DNA from: Lentinus brumalis
Taxonomy: Eukaryota > Basidiomycota > Agaricomycetes > Polyporales > Polyporaceae
Reading direction: 5' to 3'
Length of the DNA stretch: 64,000 bases
Assembly (NCBI GenBank): GCA_001792895.1
Contig: MARA01000001.1
Coordinates: 930,001-994,000 of the forward strand
In this document: one piece after another, positions 32,871-43,710 of the stretch
How positions within the stretch are numbered: position 1 is the first letter of the stretch
Layout: every line of letters begins with the position of its first letter
Notes under the pieces: generated by a model
What the model saw: the letters and a program-made list of their open reading frames with translations, nothing else
Database searches by the model: none
What the model was told of the DNA's origin: nothing
Program-made: the position numbers and the translations under genes

Positions 32871-34385
32871 GGTGTCCTACAGAGCGCGGCACGAGAGTAA
32901 AGGCTTGCAATCAAGGATATACGCCTTGCAAATCGGGATACTAGGTACTGCAGCAAGGTACCCAGTGGAAGGAACGGTGGTCCGGGGGAGGGTCGTCGGC
33001 GTGAGGCCGGGAGTCGAAGATGATGTCGTAGCAAGCGCTGGCACACCTTGGCGCAGCACCGTTCGACCAATAAGGCAAGTCCTGTAGTTGACCACCTTGA
33101 CGCGAATTGTCCACTGTACTCGTGCCCGGACACTGTACAACGATACAGAGGATGTATACAATCTGGTAAAACACATACATACTGGCGTGTTTAGCCCAAG
33201 CTACTCTTCTTCTCCAAGCGTAGTAAGTCCATTGAAGATGATCTGTGTTTTGCAGCACATTGAGAGGCTGTCCGCCTCAACTAACTGTCAGCCATCATTT
33301 ACCTTGCGCACTGTGTATAAATCATACACACTGCAGTAGTAAGTTTTATGCAAAAGCTGATTATCGCATACCTCTTGCGACTTGAGGTTCGTCCGCCTCG
33401 ATTTCCCCCGTGCTGATTACAAGGCGTGGGGTCGTGGTACCTAACAGAGCAAGTTAACTCTCACCAACAGGTCGACGACTCTAAGACCACGCAACGCATA
33501 GTATGGTTTTGAGCTCACTGGACTGATGATCAAGTACTTCGACATGCAATCGTTCCCGCTTCAGCGGCACCACACACGGACTCGAGGAAGGGCGCGCATC
33601 TGTGACCAAGATCTCGAATTACAGTACCGTTGCGGTGCAAATACATACCGTACATCACGTACACGCGTGTCTCTCCGTCTCTGATCCGTATGTAAAAGAT
33701 CAACCGACAGCAAGCGACTGTGATTAGAGGTGGCGCGCACGGAACCTTCTCCGTACTACCACAGCAGCTCAGCGCAGGAACGATGGCAGGCGCGGCGGAC
33801 ATGCATTTCATGCTCCGTCCGTCCTGGGCGACAAGCATCCGACAATCCCGCATATCGATGTAGCAGAAGTTGGTTCCGGAAGTGCATGCGGGCAGCCACG
33901 GGTACTTGGTAGATACCCGAGCTGAGCGTTTGCACCGTTGTCCATTTGGCATTTGTCATTGCAGACGCGTTCGAGCAACCACCGAAACGCAATCGAACCG
34001 CACGCGAAGTTTGCGGGATCCTTGACCAATACGCGGAGATGACCACATACCCTTGTTCCGTATTTGGTCTCGCTACAACCGCGGAGTGCAAGTGGGTTCC
34101 ACCGGCGAGGGCGCATCCAGAAGACGATACTGCGTCACGCCCGGATTGTTGAGTCATGGCCTTGATAAGCGTTGAATACATAGAGAGTACAGCACAGCAC
34201 CTTGACCTAGGCATAGCACGTGAGCAGCACGGAACCACACCATTACATACAGACCACTGTAAACCTTTGATCAAGCATCCATCCCGAGGCTCGAGGCATA
34301 GATCGATAAAATAAGTTATCCACGTGTCAGAAGCTAGGCTTTCGCGCCTTCCGACGATCCAGTCGCCGTCGCACCACCGGTCTAT
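32871..34385. other. 1.5-kb intergenic stretch
   Basis: No firm gene is present. On the minus strand around 34150-33700 several overlapping frames contain repeated cysteines (for example TNFCYIDMRDCRMLVAQDG), which could be exons of a small Cys-rich protein, but I cannot find a consistent start and splice pattern. Confidence 0.35.
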
Positions 34386-35209
34386 TCAATAGGTGTAGGC
34401 TAGGTGCCGCGCTTGCCGGCCAAACCGGCCGCCCAAGCAAGTTCCACACCCGGCGTTCAGCGCGACGAGCAGGAGAAGTACGGCGGCGGCAAGGGCCATC
34501 CATGTCTGGAGTCGAGATGGCGGCGACGTTAGGGTGCGGTGGGACCCCAAACGAAGGGAGGTATGGACTCACCGAGGGCCCATAGTCAGCCGTAAAGCCT
34601 TCGGTGCGGAATCGGTCCCGGGCGACAGTGAAGAGCCACATCGTGATCGCAAACGCCGCGGCTGCGGCGAGGAACGCGAGCGTCGAGAGCACACCGAAAG
34701 CAACATAAGGCCATCTCGGAGGTCGTCGGGAAAAGAACAGAGGGAGCAGTACGACTGCGCCTAGCAGCGTGAGACCGGCCGCTGGACGGGCCGTAAGTGA
34801 GGATTGCTGGTGAACGCGCGACGGAGCAGAGGCGTACCGACGGGATAGAGGACGAAAACGATGGGTAGTGAGTTGAGCAGTTCTGGCTTAAATTGGTAGC
34901 CGAATCTGCATGTGGCGTCGTATGACGATTGAGGGAGAGTGTACATGAGGAAAAGACGTACTTCTTTTGCGAGCACACTGCAGTCAATCCATAACAGTAC
35001 CCGAGTACTCCAAACTGAACTCCTCCCGCAGCAGAGGTGCGCAGAAAGTAAAATACATGGATGAATGGTTGGGAGAAAATTACAAGCACGCTGCATACCG
35101 TTTACCATACGGTGAGCTCGAGTATAGCGATAGCATTCACGGTGAGTACTCACAGCAATGCTAGGGCAGCGACTGTCGCCAAGAACATGAGGAACGTTGC
35201 GTTACACAT
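34386..35209 (-). CDS. PalI/SUR7-like four-helix membrane protein, copy A
   Basis: Five exons give about 195 residues with the layout of the fungal SUR7/PalI (Rim9) family. There is an N-terminal transmembrane helix (MFLATVAALALLVLVIFS), then the extracellular loop with GGVQFGVLGYC and a second Cys in TAVCSQKKFGY. Three more helices follow: LPIVFVLYPVAAGLTLLGAV, WPYVAFGVLSTLAFLAAAAA and MALAAAVLLLLVALNAG. The G-x-x-G-Y-C...C pattern in the loop is the family's signature. Relatives sit at the plasma membrane: PalI/Rim9 assists the pH-sensing receptor, Sur7 marks eisosomes. Which role applies here is not decidable. The neighbour at 35750-36593 is a tandem paralogue with matching intron positions. 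The C-terminal tail is short and basic. Confidence 0.82.
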
Positions 35210-35749
35210 TGCGAGCCACTGCAGAGCATGCCCTCAATATAGATGTCGTGTATTTTCGTGGAGAACTCGTTAGTGGCTGAAGTCGAGTCGTGAGTCCCGT
35301 AGGGTATGACTGTAGTTCAGGCTTGGGAATCTGGGGCCAGTGTGGGTAAGTAATCGGGAGGCCCTGGTCGTTCGGGGATAGTGAGGTCGTAAGAAACTAG
35401 GTATCCTGAGTCGAGAAAGAGAACGAGCGAAGGAGAGTTGTCCAGAGACGCGTCGAACTCGACGCGAACGAGGCCAAGATGATCGCGCAGGACCAGTTCA
35501 ACTTTCCGTCTTCCGGCCCGGGGCGACGAACATGGCGGTGCCTCGGCCCGTAATGCGCAGCTCGGAGCGCCCTGTGCCTCTGCGTCGTGCCACCCAACTT
35601 GAACTTGAAGTCGTAAGGTTGCCAGTGCCGCACCTTTTTGACCTGGACGTGCCACCGTGGTCACAACTGGCGCCAAATGCAGTAAGGTCCATGTCAATCG
35701 AAATGATAATTGGACTGTTTGCATATGTAACAACGAATGTGCTCCGTCT
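35210..35749. other. intergenic between tandem PalI-like genes
   Basis: About 540 bp. A minus-strand frame from about 35700 to 35317 reads plausibly in part (ELVLRDHLGLVRVEFDASLD, then LVLFLDSGYLVSYDL) and might be a gene remnant, but it has no start, splice support or known motif. Confidence 0.35.
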
Positions 35750-36593
35750 TCAAAACATGCCACCGCCAGGCATTCTCATGGGCTTTCGTACGGTAGAACG
35801 ACCTCTCGTGCTCATGCAAGTTCCCAAGCAGGCGTGCAAAGCAACCACTAGGGTGACAACAGCGGCGGCAAGGGACATCCACACCTGAAGAAATTTATCA
35901 ATGATGCGACGACCCAGACGACTTGAGAGAACGCACCGATGGACCAACGGTCGCCGTGTAACCTTCGTCATGAAAATCGCGCATACCTCGGGCAAACAGC
36001 CACGAAGCAATGGCAAAGGCGGCGGCCGAAGAGAAGAACGCAGCACTAGTGACGATGCTGTAGACGATTGACGGCCGCTGGTCTCTGTAACGAGGTAATA
36101 ATGAGGGCACGAGGACGAGAGCACTGAGACCCGCGAAGCCTGCAGCTAGTAAGGAGTCCGCGACTCATTAATGCGATTGTGACGAACGAGATGTAGATCG
36201 ATGTGGTTGTAGACGTACCGACTGGATAGAGTACCAAGATCCTAGGCAAAGGATAGTACAGCTCTGGTTCGAACCGGTACCCGATTCTTGCGAACCCCGG
36301 GTCAGCATCTGTCGTGCATCAATGCGAGTGGCTAGAGAGATTGGTGTACCTGAGTCGCGTGCATTGCAGCCTCGGCGATTCTACGCAGTAGCCAAGTACT
36401 CCGAATCGCACCCCTCCGAGCGCAGACGAGTGCAAGAAGTAGAAGTCATCTATGACAGGGACTGAGAAGGTAACGAGGATCCTGTCGAATACGTTTTCAT
36501 CAACGTTAATCAGAGGAGACAATTCGGGACGACATACAACAATACAAACGCAGAAAGGTTCCCCAGGAGTGCGAGCAAGGTGAGAAGCAGCAT
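35750..36593 (-). CDS. PalI/SUR7-like four-helix membrane protein, copy B
   Basis: A tandem paralogue of the preceding gene in the same direction, five exons, about 200 residues. It starts MLLLTLLALLGNLSAFVLL (first helix). The loop reads FLHSSALGGVRFGVLGYC then a Cys in PRLQCTRLRIGYRF. Later helices are LPRILVLYPVAAGFAGLSAL, SIVTSAAFFSSAAAFAIASW and MSLAAAVVTLVVALHACLG. Residues RDFHDEGYTATVGPS in the second loop match RDRFRTEGFTADYGPS of copy A. The exon joins fall at the same protein positions in both copies, so the pair arose by duplication of an already intron-containing gene. Role as for copy A. The tail ends in a Gly/Met-rich stretch. Confidence 0.82.
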
Positions 36594-37460
36594 ACTGAGT
36601 CGCCGTCGCCCCCATCGTACCGGGACGTTGTCGCGTTATATGCTGTCGTACTATATGAACTGAGGCTGCGGCGATAGGGTGCTCAAGCTGCGGAGTGGTC
36701 CAGAAATGGCGTATCTTCATAGCATGAATGTACGGTCGGGCTGCTGTGGGAAGGACCTGTGCAGCTCGGTGTGCCCCTCTCCGAGTATATATACGTCGTA
36801 CGAGAGCCTAAGCATTGGGAGCCTTCCTGGCGTAAGCTGTTCCAGTCATACTTAGTGCGTCTCGCTGAACCGCCATGCCGGACTCAGCGCTGGCACATCT
36901 TCGTCTCCGTTGCTGACCATAATAGGATGCGGGATGACAGTCGATCCCTTTGATCTGGAATAGATGAGTACGCGACGCTCTCGCCAAGACCTAAGCGGTA
37001 GCTCACCGTCTCCAGCCCAGACCTTGCGTCACGGAATCAGATATGCGATATCCGTGAACTCGGAAGAGCTTTGCGAGGGGTATATTGTCAAGCAACTTGA
37101 GCTCAAGTTCAAGTTGCCAGCTGGAGAAGACATGACCTCATTTGGGCCGCACTTCAAGGTTGTTACAGCCACCGGATATACAAGTTGCCGGCAACCGTGT
37201 CCAAGAATGCAGCAGTGGACGCTTAGTGGTTTGCAGTCTACGGTAACGCTTGCTGCCGGTGCGCACAGACTCCGTGATACTTACTCGCCACAGTGTCTGA
37301 CTGTTAGGCCCGGGCATGCATTCGGCACCCCACATACATATCACAGCGCGGGTCCCTCACTGATCTACCCCGCACTCCTACCCCATACTAGCTGAGCTCT
37401 AGCCTCTCAAACAATCACTGCACACGCCTTCGAATTTGTGCACTATACATACCAAGACAT
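36594..37460. other. intergenic with a possible short gene
   Basis: A plus-strand frame starting at the ATG at 36964 (MSTRRSRQDLSGSSPSPAQ) continues through ELCEGYIVKQLELKFKLPAG to 37395. It may be a short gene or remnant; no motif or homologue in the window supports it. The remainder is promoter sequence for the next gene. Confidence 0.3.
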
Positions 37461-38694
37461 ATGGCTACCCCCGACTACACACAGCAAGGCTTTACTGCCA
37501 TGCGCGTCGAGCTGGACGCTGGCGTCGCGATTGCCACCTTGACCCGTTCCAAAGAGTACGTGATCTCAAGCTTTGACAGCCTCTTTCACTCACCCATATA
37601 CTCATCCAGGCGCAATACGTTCACCGGTCCGCTCGTGAAGGATCTTCTCCACGCCTTCGACCTGTTCGATAGGGACGATCGCGTTCGTGTTGTAGTCCTG
37701 ACTGCCGAGCCCAATGCTCCAGCATTCTGCTCTGGGGTACGTAGTACAGCGACATGAGCGATGTGACGTTGCTCACTCGTCCGCACGTATAGGCAGACCT
37801 TTCCCAGGGATGGGGCGGTCTCTTCTCTCCCGAGGTCGACAAGGAAGGTGAACATGGTACGTCGCACCACTAACTGCATCCGCCGGGCTCAAGGTACTCA
37901 ATACCTATGTTAGCTCACAGAGACTCCGGCGGAGTCGTCAGCATGGCCATATTCCGCTGCAGGAAGATCACCATCGTAGCTGTAAATGGTCACGCGGTAA
38001 GTTTGCTTCTCTCTGCATGAGCTCGGCTGACAGAGGTGCTTCAGGTTGGGGTAGGCGTAACAGGGTTGCAGCTGCCGTTCGACATCCGCTTCGCATGGGC
38101 CGGGGCAAAACTAGCATTCCCGTTTGTTCGTCGGGGGATCGCACCTGAAGGTAATTCAGTGCAGACGGCACACTACGGTCCATCTTACTCACGTACATGC
38201 CAGCGGCATCATCTTACCTCCTGCCCAAGCTCCTCGGCCACTCTCGTGCCCTCTCCCTCTTCCTCACAGGAGCGACCGTCTCGCCAGATTCACCTCTTCT
38301 CGCCGGCTTGTACCACAGCATCCTGCCGACCCGTGAGGAGGTCTTCCCTGCAGCCCTGGCACTCGCCAAGGACCTCGCCGCAAACACGTCGCAGACGGCC
38401 GTTGCTGTCACGAAGGCGCTTGTGTGGCGCGGGTACGACGACATCGAGGAGCAGCACATCTTGGACTCGCGGGGTATCCGGATCCTCGGCAAAGCCGGCG
38501 ACGCTGCGGAGGGTGCGAGGGCATTCAAGGAGCGTCGGCTGCCCAAGTTTTCGGACCAGCTCTCCGACGACGTGTTGACGCCGTGGATGCCTTGGGTATG
38601 CGTGTTGCCCCTACAATTTATGACATCCGTACTAACGATCCTTCGGTTACAGTGGAGGGAGGTGAATGTGCACCATCGTAAGGCGAAGCTGTGA
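37461..38694 (+). CDS. peroxisomal enoyl-CoA hydratase/isomerase family protein
   Basis: A crotonase-fold protein, probably of fatty-acid beta-oxidation. About seven exons join in frame: TRSKERNTFTGPLVKDLLHA, VVVLTAEPNAPAFCSG with ADLSQGW (first oxyanion-hole loop), then ITIVAVNGHAVGVGVTG (second oxyanion-hole Gly region), FPFVRRGIAPEAASSYLLPK and a long helical C-terminus. The Glu in APE occupies the position of the catalytic Glu of delta3,delta2-enoyl-CoA isomerases, so isomerase is slightly more likely than hydratase. The protein ends HHRKAKL; the terminal AKL is an accepted peroxisomal targeting signal (PTS1). Length and domain order are normal for the family. Confidence 0.9.
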
Positions 38695-39003
38695 TCGAAG
38701 GCTGTCAGCGCAATATGCGGCTGCCACTTGTGATACCGTGCGCTCAGGCTGCGCCATAGCTTCATTACCTCTTTCCCGGTCTGCGTGCTTGTTTATACTT
38801 CATGTACTATAGGTTCACGCCGTCTTTGTCCTGAAACTGATGTCATTTACGCGGGTGCCAGCCTGTGCGGCTGCGCTTGTCCGGACCGATGCTGGGCGCT
38901 TCTCCAGCTCGACTTGGTAAGTGTATGAAGCACTGCAGCTTCACCCTCCTACGTCCACCTTCTCCTCTCGTAGCCCTCTCCAGCGATTCGTAAGGAGGCC
39001 GCC
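38695..39003. other. intergenic, enoyl-CoA hydratase to cytochrome b5 gene
   Basis: About 310 bp with no gene or repeat seen. Confidence 0.45.
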
Positions 39004-39816
39004 ATGGCCTCGTACTTGCGAAGCTGGCTATATGCACAGAACCCGAACGCGGATGCTTCCAATGTACCATCGATAGAAACCACTCTAGAAGAGGACGACG
39101 ATGCCGAGACTGTTCACGGAGATGATGATGCTCCGCCTGCCTTCCCTGCAGTGAACAGCGCACAGCGTGCGGCGCAAAGTTCTAAACCAGACGATGTACC
39201 GCGGATATTGACCGGGAACCAACTCATGCCACCACCTTCCCTCGCTGCTCGACGTCCCGGCACATCTGGGATCTCTTCTACGGGGTCATCTTCGCTGCTC
39301 GCTCCGATCACCACTACCAAACCTCCACCCCAGCCCGCCAAGAAGGGGAAGGTGGCACTTGCACCCGGGCATGGGCCGCTCGACTGGGCCAACCTGAAGA
39401 AGTCTGGGCAGAATCTCCGGGTGCGTGCCTTATGACTCCGTCCAGCCAGGAGGTGGTCCAAATGCTCATGGTGGACCTGTAGGGCACGGACACGCTGCTT
39501 CGGGTGACACCTTCCATGCTCAAGGAGCACAGAACGCGGGAGGACGCATGGTCGTCGTTCAGTGGAAAGGTCTACAACCTCACGCCGTACTTGCCTTACC
39601 ATCCTGGAGGAGAGAAGGAGCTCATGCGAGTAGCAGGGAGAGATGGGACGAAGCTGTTTGGTGCGTGTGCTCCTCCGTCGCTTCTTCAATCGATGACTGA
39701 CGGGGTTATGCACCCCTTCGGTGCGATCTGCAGCTCTGACCCATGCGTGGGTCAACATAGACTACATGCTAGACGAATGCCTTGTGGGTTTCATGGTCTC
39801 TGAGTCGGCTGCATAG
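39004..39816 (+). CDS. cytochrome b5-domain protein
   Basis: Three exons (39004-39420, 39483-39660, 39734-39816) give 225 residues. The first 139 residues are acidic and Ser/Pro-rich, probably disordered. The rest is a cytochrome b5 heme-binding domain: TPSMLKEHRTREDAWSSFSG, then KVYNLTPYLPYHPGGEKELM with the first axial His in HPGG, and after the last intron FALTHAWVNIDYMLDECLVG with the second axial His in THAW. No reductase (FAD/NAD) domain or transmembrane helix follows. It resembles the N-terminal half of cytochrome b5 reductase 4 and yeast Irc21-type proteins. Electron-transfer partner unknown. Probably cytosolic or peripheral. Confidence 0.88.
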
Positions 39817-40539
39817 CGATAGATGGTGCGACGATTGGCCCAGCTTCTACTTCGGCTCTCTGGTGATCAGGTGAGTTGCACTTCGTGGACGTATACACAT
39901 GGTGGTCTGGGTGTGAGAGCGTGCCACAGTGCGTTCTTCGCGCTCTTCTGCTCTTCCGAGGTGCACAACATGCACCACCGCGACCCGAAGCCCTAGCTTT
40001 GCACGATGCTCTGACTGCCTGCGAGCGGACATATGGACATTTTGGGGACAGCGGTCATGACTCCCGCGCAGATCATGCATCCGTCCTGCAATCCCTCCAT
40101 CATACTTACCACCTTATCTTACCAACGCTATTTGACAGCGCATGCTGAAGACCAACGCCTTTGCAATCTCTCAATATACCTCGACGTTTATTCGTGCATC
40201 TGATGATCGTTTCGTGATCTTCTTGCGTGCCATGCTGTCCCAGTAATCTCGGATATCTCGTACCTAATAACCTAATCTGTACCACGAGTCCTCGGGGAGT
40301 ATGCATTGGTCGCGCGTGCGTCCGCCTTTGGGACCGCGATTCCTGAGAAAGCGGTATAGCGTGAGAGCAGGGCGCCCACAATGACGCTTCCGGCGGCGAC
40401 ACGTTGCCTTCGACTTCTCTTCAACCACCACGACTTTCCGTCTCGGTTCTGCTAAGCCAGGCTGCGCACTGCTGCTGCATAAGGCTGCATATAACAAGGC
40501 CGACGCTGTCTGTCGCTTCCCCAACATACCCACACCTGG
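39817..40539. other. intergenic
   Basis: About 720 bp between two plus-strand genes, holding the 3' end of the b5 gene and the promoter of the next. No coding or repeat signal is convincing. Confidence 0.45.
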
Positions 40540-43125
40540 ATGCTCTCAGAATCGCCAGCACGCGACAGCCAGCGGTCTCCCAGCAGCCCTCACGCTCCCT
40601 GGCAGAATGGCACTCCGTCTCCAGCAAAAGGAAAGAGACCGATGTATTCGCAACGACCCGCAGGGTTCCCACAGAGTCCGCAACCCGCGGGTCAGCCGGA
40701 GGACGGGTCGGATCCGACGCCGTCGTTGCTGAGCCGTATATCCCCGTCGAAACAACCGTTGAGCGCGAGGATCCGTTCACCAGAGGGTTTCGCGCATACA
40801 TCGAGTCTGGTCGATCGTATAGCCCCTGCTGCCACCGAGGAGGGGGAGATTCCCCCGGACGAAGGTGAGGATTCGCCCATCGCGTCCGGAAATTTGCAAG
40901 ATACTTCGCAGGCCCAGCCTACATCGAAGTTCGTTGGAGTACGCATCAAGACCGAGGAAACGATACATGTTATCCCACCTCCAAAGAGCGCAGGACGTGC
41001 GGCGGGGAGGAAGAGGGGGTCGCGTTCGACTATCGATGTGGTGAGTTCAGTGCTCGTCTCTCACCCGCCTTCCCAGAAGTGTTCACGATGGCGCAAGTTT
41101 GGAAACCCTACCAATTCTGTGGAGAGTCCACAGGATGAAGACTCTAGGTTACCTGATCGTCTACCAAAGCGAGAAAACACGCTTATTGGCTCTGGCGCGC
41201 TCCTTGTTGATACCGGACATGTGTCGGTCCACCAAACCCGCATCGACGCCAATGCCTCGGACCCGGCTACGCTTTCTCTTAGTGCCCCAAGCCAGGACCC
41301 TCCTCTTGTCTCCTCTATACCAGCTTTGTCCCCATCGAGCTCGTTTGCATCTTCTTCTTCCGGCGGCAGACCAGCTACACCTACCGCCACAGCTGCTGAT
41401 GCACGAGTCACGTCCTCTATCCTGTCAGCCCCCTCTACTTCGTCTCTGCCTCCAAAAGCTTCTCCATTTCCTCCTGCTGTACTCGAGCAGTGTCGAAATC
41501 TGATGATTCCTCTCATCGACCGTAACGCGAAGTTGAGGAAACCTGGCGTGGACGAGGAGCTCGTGAAGCGACGCGCTCTTGCTCTTCTCTCTGATGACAA
41601 ATGTGCGGAGATCGTCAGCTTGGCACGGGAGGTGCGAAAACAGATGCAGGGAGGTCATAAACGACATCGGGAGGGTTCGGACCAGCCTCCAGAACCCCCC
41701 ACGAAAGTGCCCCGACTCGAGTCGGAGCCGAACACAGTGGATGCAGTTCCCGTCGGAGAAGACAGGGTGCCTGCGAGGAGTTCCTCGCCCCTCGATCCTG
41801 GAGCAGCTGACAACACAAGTATGGTTGTGGACATTGAAAGTCACGCTTCTGGAGTTCCTCTAGTTCCCACTACAGCAGGGAGTCCTTCTCTGCCGCAGCA
41901 ATCCCACGTTGCGCAGTCTCTGCCATCCTCTCCGGCCATCAGTCCTGCGGATGCAGGCGCAGACCCAGGTACAGCCCAATGCACAGATATCATGTCCACC
42001 GAGACGAATGCGATTGCGGAGGCGTCTCTGCCTTCATCGGATGACATCGACTTGCCGCCGGCAACGAGGACCGCTAGAAGCCGGACGTCTTCTGAACACG
42101 AGCCTGGGCCAGTGGCCGGGTCTTCCTCCTCTACCGCCACGTCCACCACGTCCCCAAGCTCTGAGACGCGTTTGATTCCGCGCACTTCACCTACGCGAAC
42201 GGCCTCCGCAGCGACTGCCCAGGTCGCGACGCTGCCCGAGAACTCGTCTGCTTCAGCGGACACGTCACGTCACGAGGAAGTCACGCCACATATAAACGCG
42301 TCCCCCGAACACGACCCAGTGGCACAACCCTCCACCGACCTCGACGACGATAGCATGGACAGTCAAAGCCAGGTCCTTCCTCAAGAGAAACCGCCGATAC
42401 CTTGCCTGGTTCCCGGCCTTTGGGCCGCCGTCGCAGGCAGACCGTCACCGGGAATCGAGAAGATCGAGTTCTTTGTTGATGACGCCACAGCGGACGCGAC
42501 GCGATGCTGGGCACAGAGGCAGGAGCTATTCAGGTTGGTATACCTCCGCATTCCCCTGTGGCGTATGCATTGATTTACCCCGTACTGAACATGATCGCAG
42601 TCTCGACGATCGGCATGTGGCAGTGCATCTACTTTGTCTACCACAGGCGTCGGTGACGTCGGTCGTCGACAACCTCGGACCCGACGCCACTCCAGCAGAT
42701 ATCGTCGCTGCGCTGTGGGATATGAAGCCCGATTGGCCGGCGCAGGGCTCGCTCGTGGTCCAAGTCGGTCCGTCGTTGCAAAAGGATCCAAGCCGTCCCG
42801 TCGGGCGCGCTTGGCTTCCCCTCGATCTTGTGAGGCGTTGCGTGCGTAAGTGTATGCGAGACTAGTGCTCACGGAATCGAATTTCTAGCGACCAGACCTT
42901 GGGCATCTTGACATCACGTCTTGCATCGGCCCGGGCAAGAACAGCATCAACCTCATTCAGCTTCAAGGGATGTCCGACCGCTTCTTTGCCGTGCATGCAA
43001 CCGAGCCTTCTCAAGCCCAGCGAGAATCAGTGAGCGCAGAGACGTTGGCGTGGTCCCATCTGTCGAAGTGGACTCCTCAGAGCCCACGGGCACCGATTCC
43101 GTTCCAGCGACCCCTCATGACTTAA
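40540..43125 (+). CDS. disordered nuclear-type protein with shared C-terminal domain (P)
   Basis: Three exons (first to about 42535, then 42600-42825, then about 42890-43125; both introns GT-AG) give about 800 residues. The first 640 residues are Ser/Pro/Thr-rich and mostly disordered, with many Ser-Pro sites, basic patches (GRAAGRKRGSR, GGHKRHREGSD) and one folded-looking helix (NAKLRKPGVDEELVKRRALA). The last 150 residues look ordered: IEKIEFFVDDATADATRCWA, VAVHLLCLPQASVTSVVDN, TPADIVAALWDMKPDWPAQG, SLVVQVGPS, then LDITSCIGPGKNSINLIQLQ and SDRFFAVHATEPSQAQ. This block matches the C-terminus of the minus-strand protein at 43711-46835 over its whole length. I do not recognise the domain. Placement in the nucleus is inferred from the basic patches. 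Confidence 0.82.
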
Positions 43126-43710
43126 GCTCGACTCGTCTCGAGGTCCCCCGGTCTTGTCGCCTTTCCTCACATGGGCGCGCCATATCCAACTGCTGGTGCC
43201 TGTCTCCACGTACTCTCCCTTCAGCAAAACACAGCAAGATAAACGTAACGGATGACTGGAGCCTGTGTGCCCTATTGAGCGTCGTCACAGCACACGACGC
43301 GAGTGATTTTCTTCGAGGAGCGCGGGACCTTGGGTGGCGGAACGGGGAGTCTGGCCGTCTTAATCCTGGCATCATGAACCCATCGATATCGGTATAGCTG
43401 CATCATTCTTGTCATTCTCTCGAATTGTAATCGCATCCGCATGGACCGCACGCCCTTAGATACCTCCATACAAGCATGTATCATTATTCTTGCAGAGACA
43501 TACAGACGCATATCGTGAATAGCACGCAGAACGAACAATTGATAATAAAAGGGGTACAACAACATGCCAGAGAACACGAAAGCAAACGCGAGCGACTACA
43601 TCGGTGATGGTATGTATGGTAGGCCACAACTCACATGTTACTGATACAGCGACTGTACACCTAGCACGACGGGGTTGCAGCGATCAGATGGGCGCGCGAC
43701 TTCGGAGCTG
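43126..43710. other. 3' intergenic between the converging pair
   Basis: About 585 bp lie between the stop codons of the two related, convergent genes. I see no gene or tandem repeat. Confidence 0.45.

Noticed and set aside
33756..34274. 172-codon minus-strand open frame with scattered Cys
   Set aside because: Several competing frames cover the same DNA and no consistent start, signal peptide or splice pattern was found.
43201..43700. Possible antisense gene between the converging pair
   Set aside because: The open frames are short and lack any link to the domain shared by the flanking genes.
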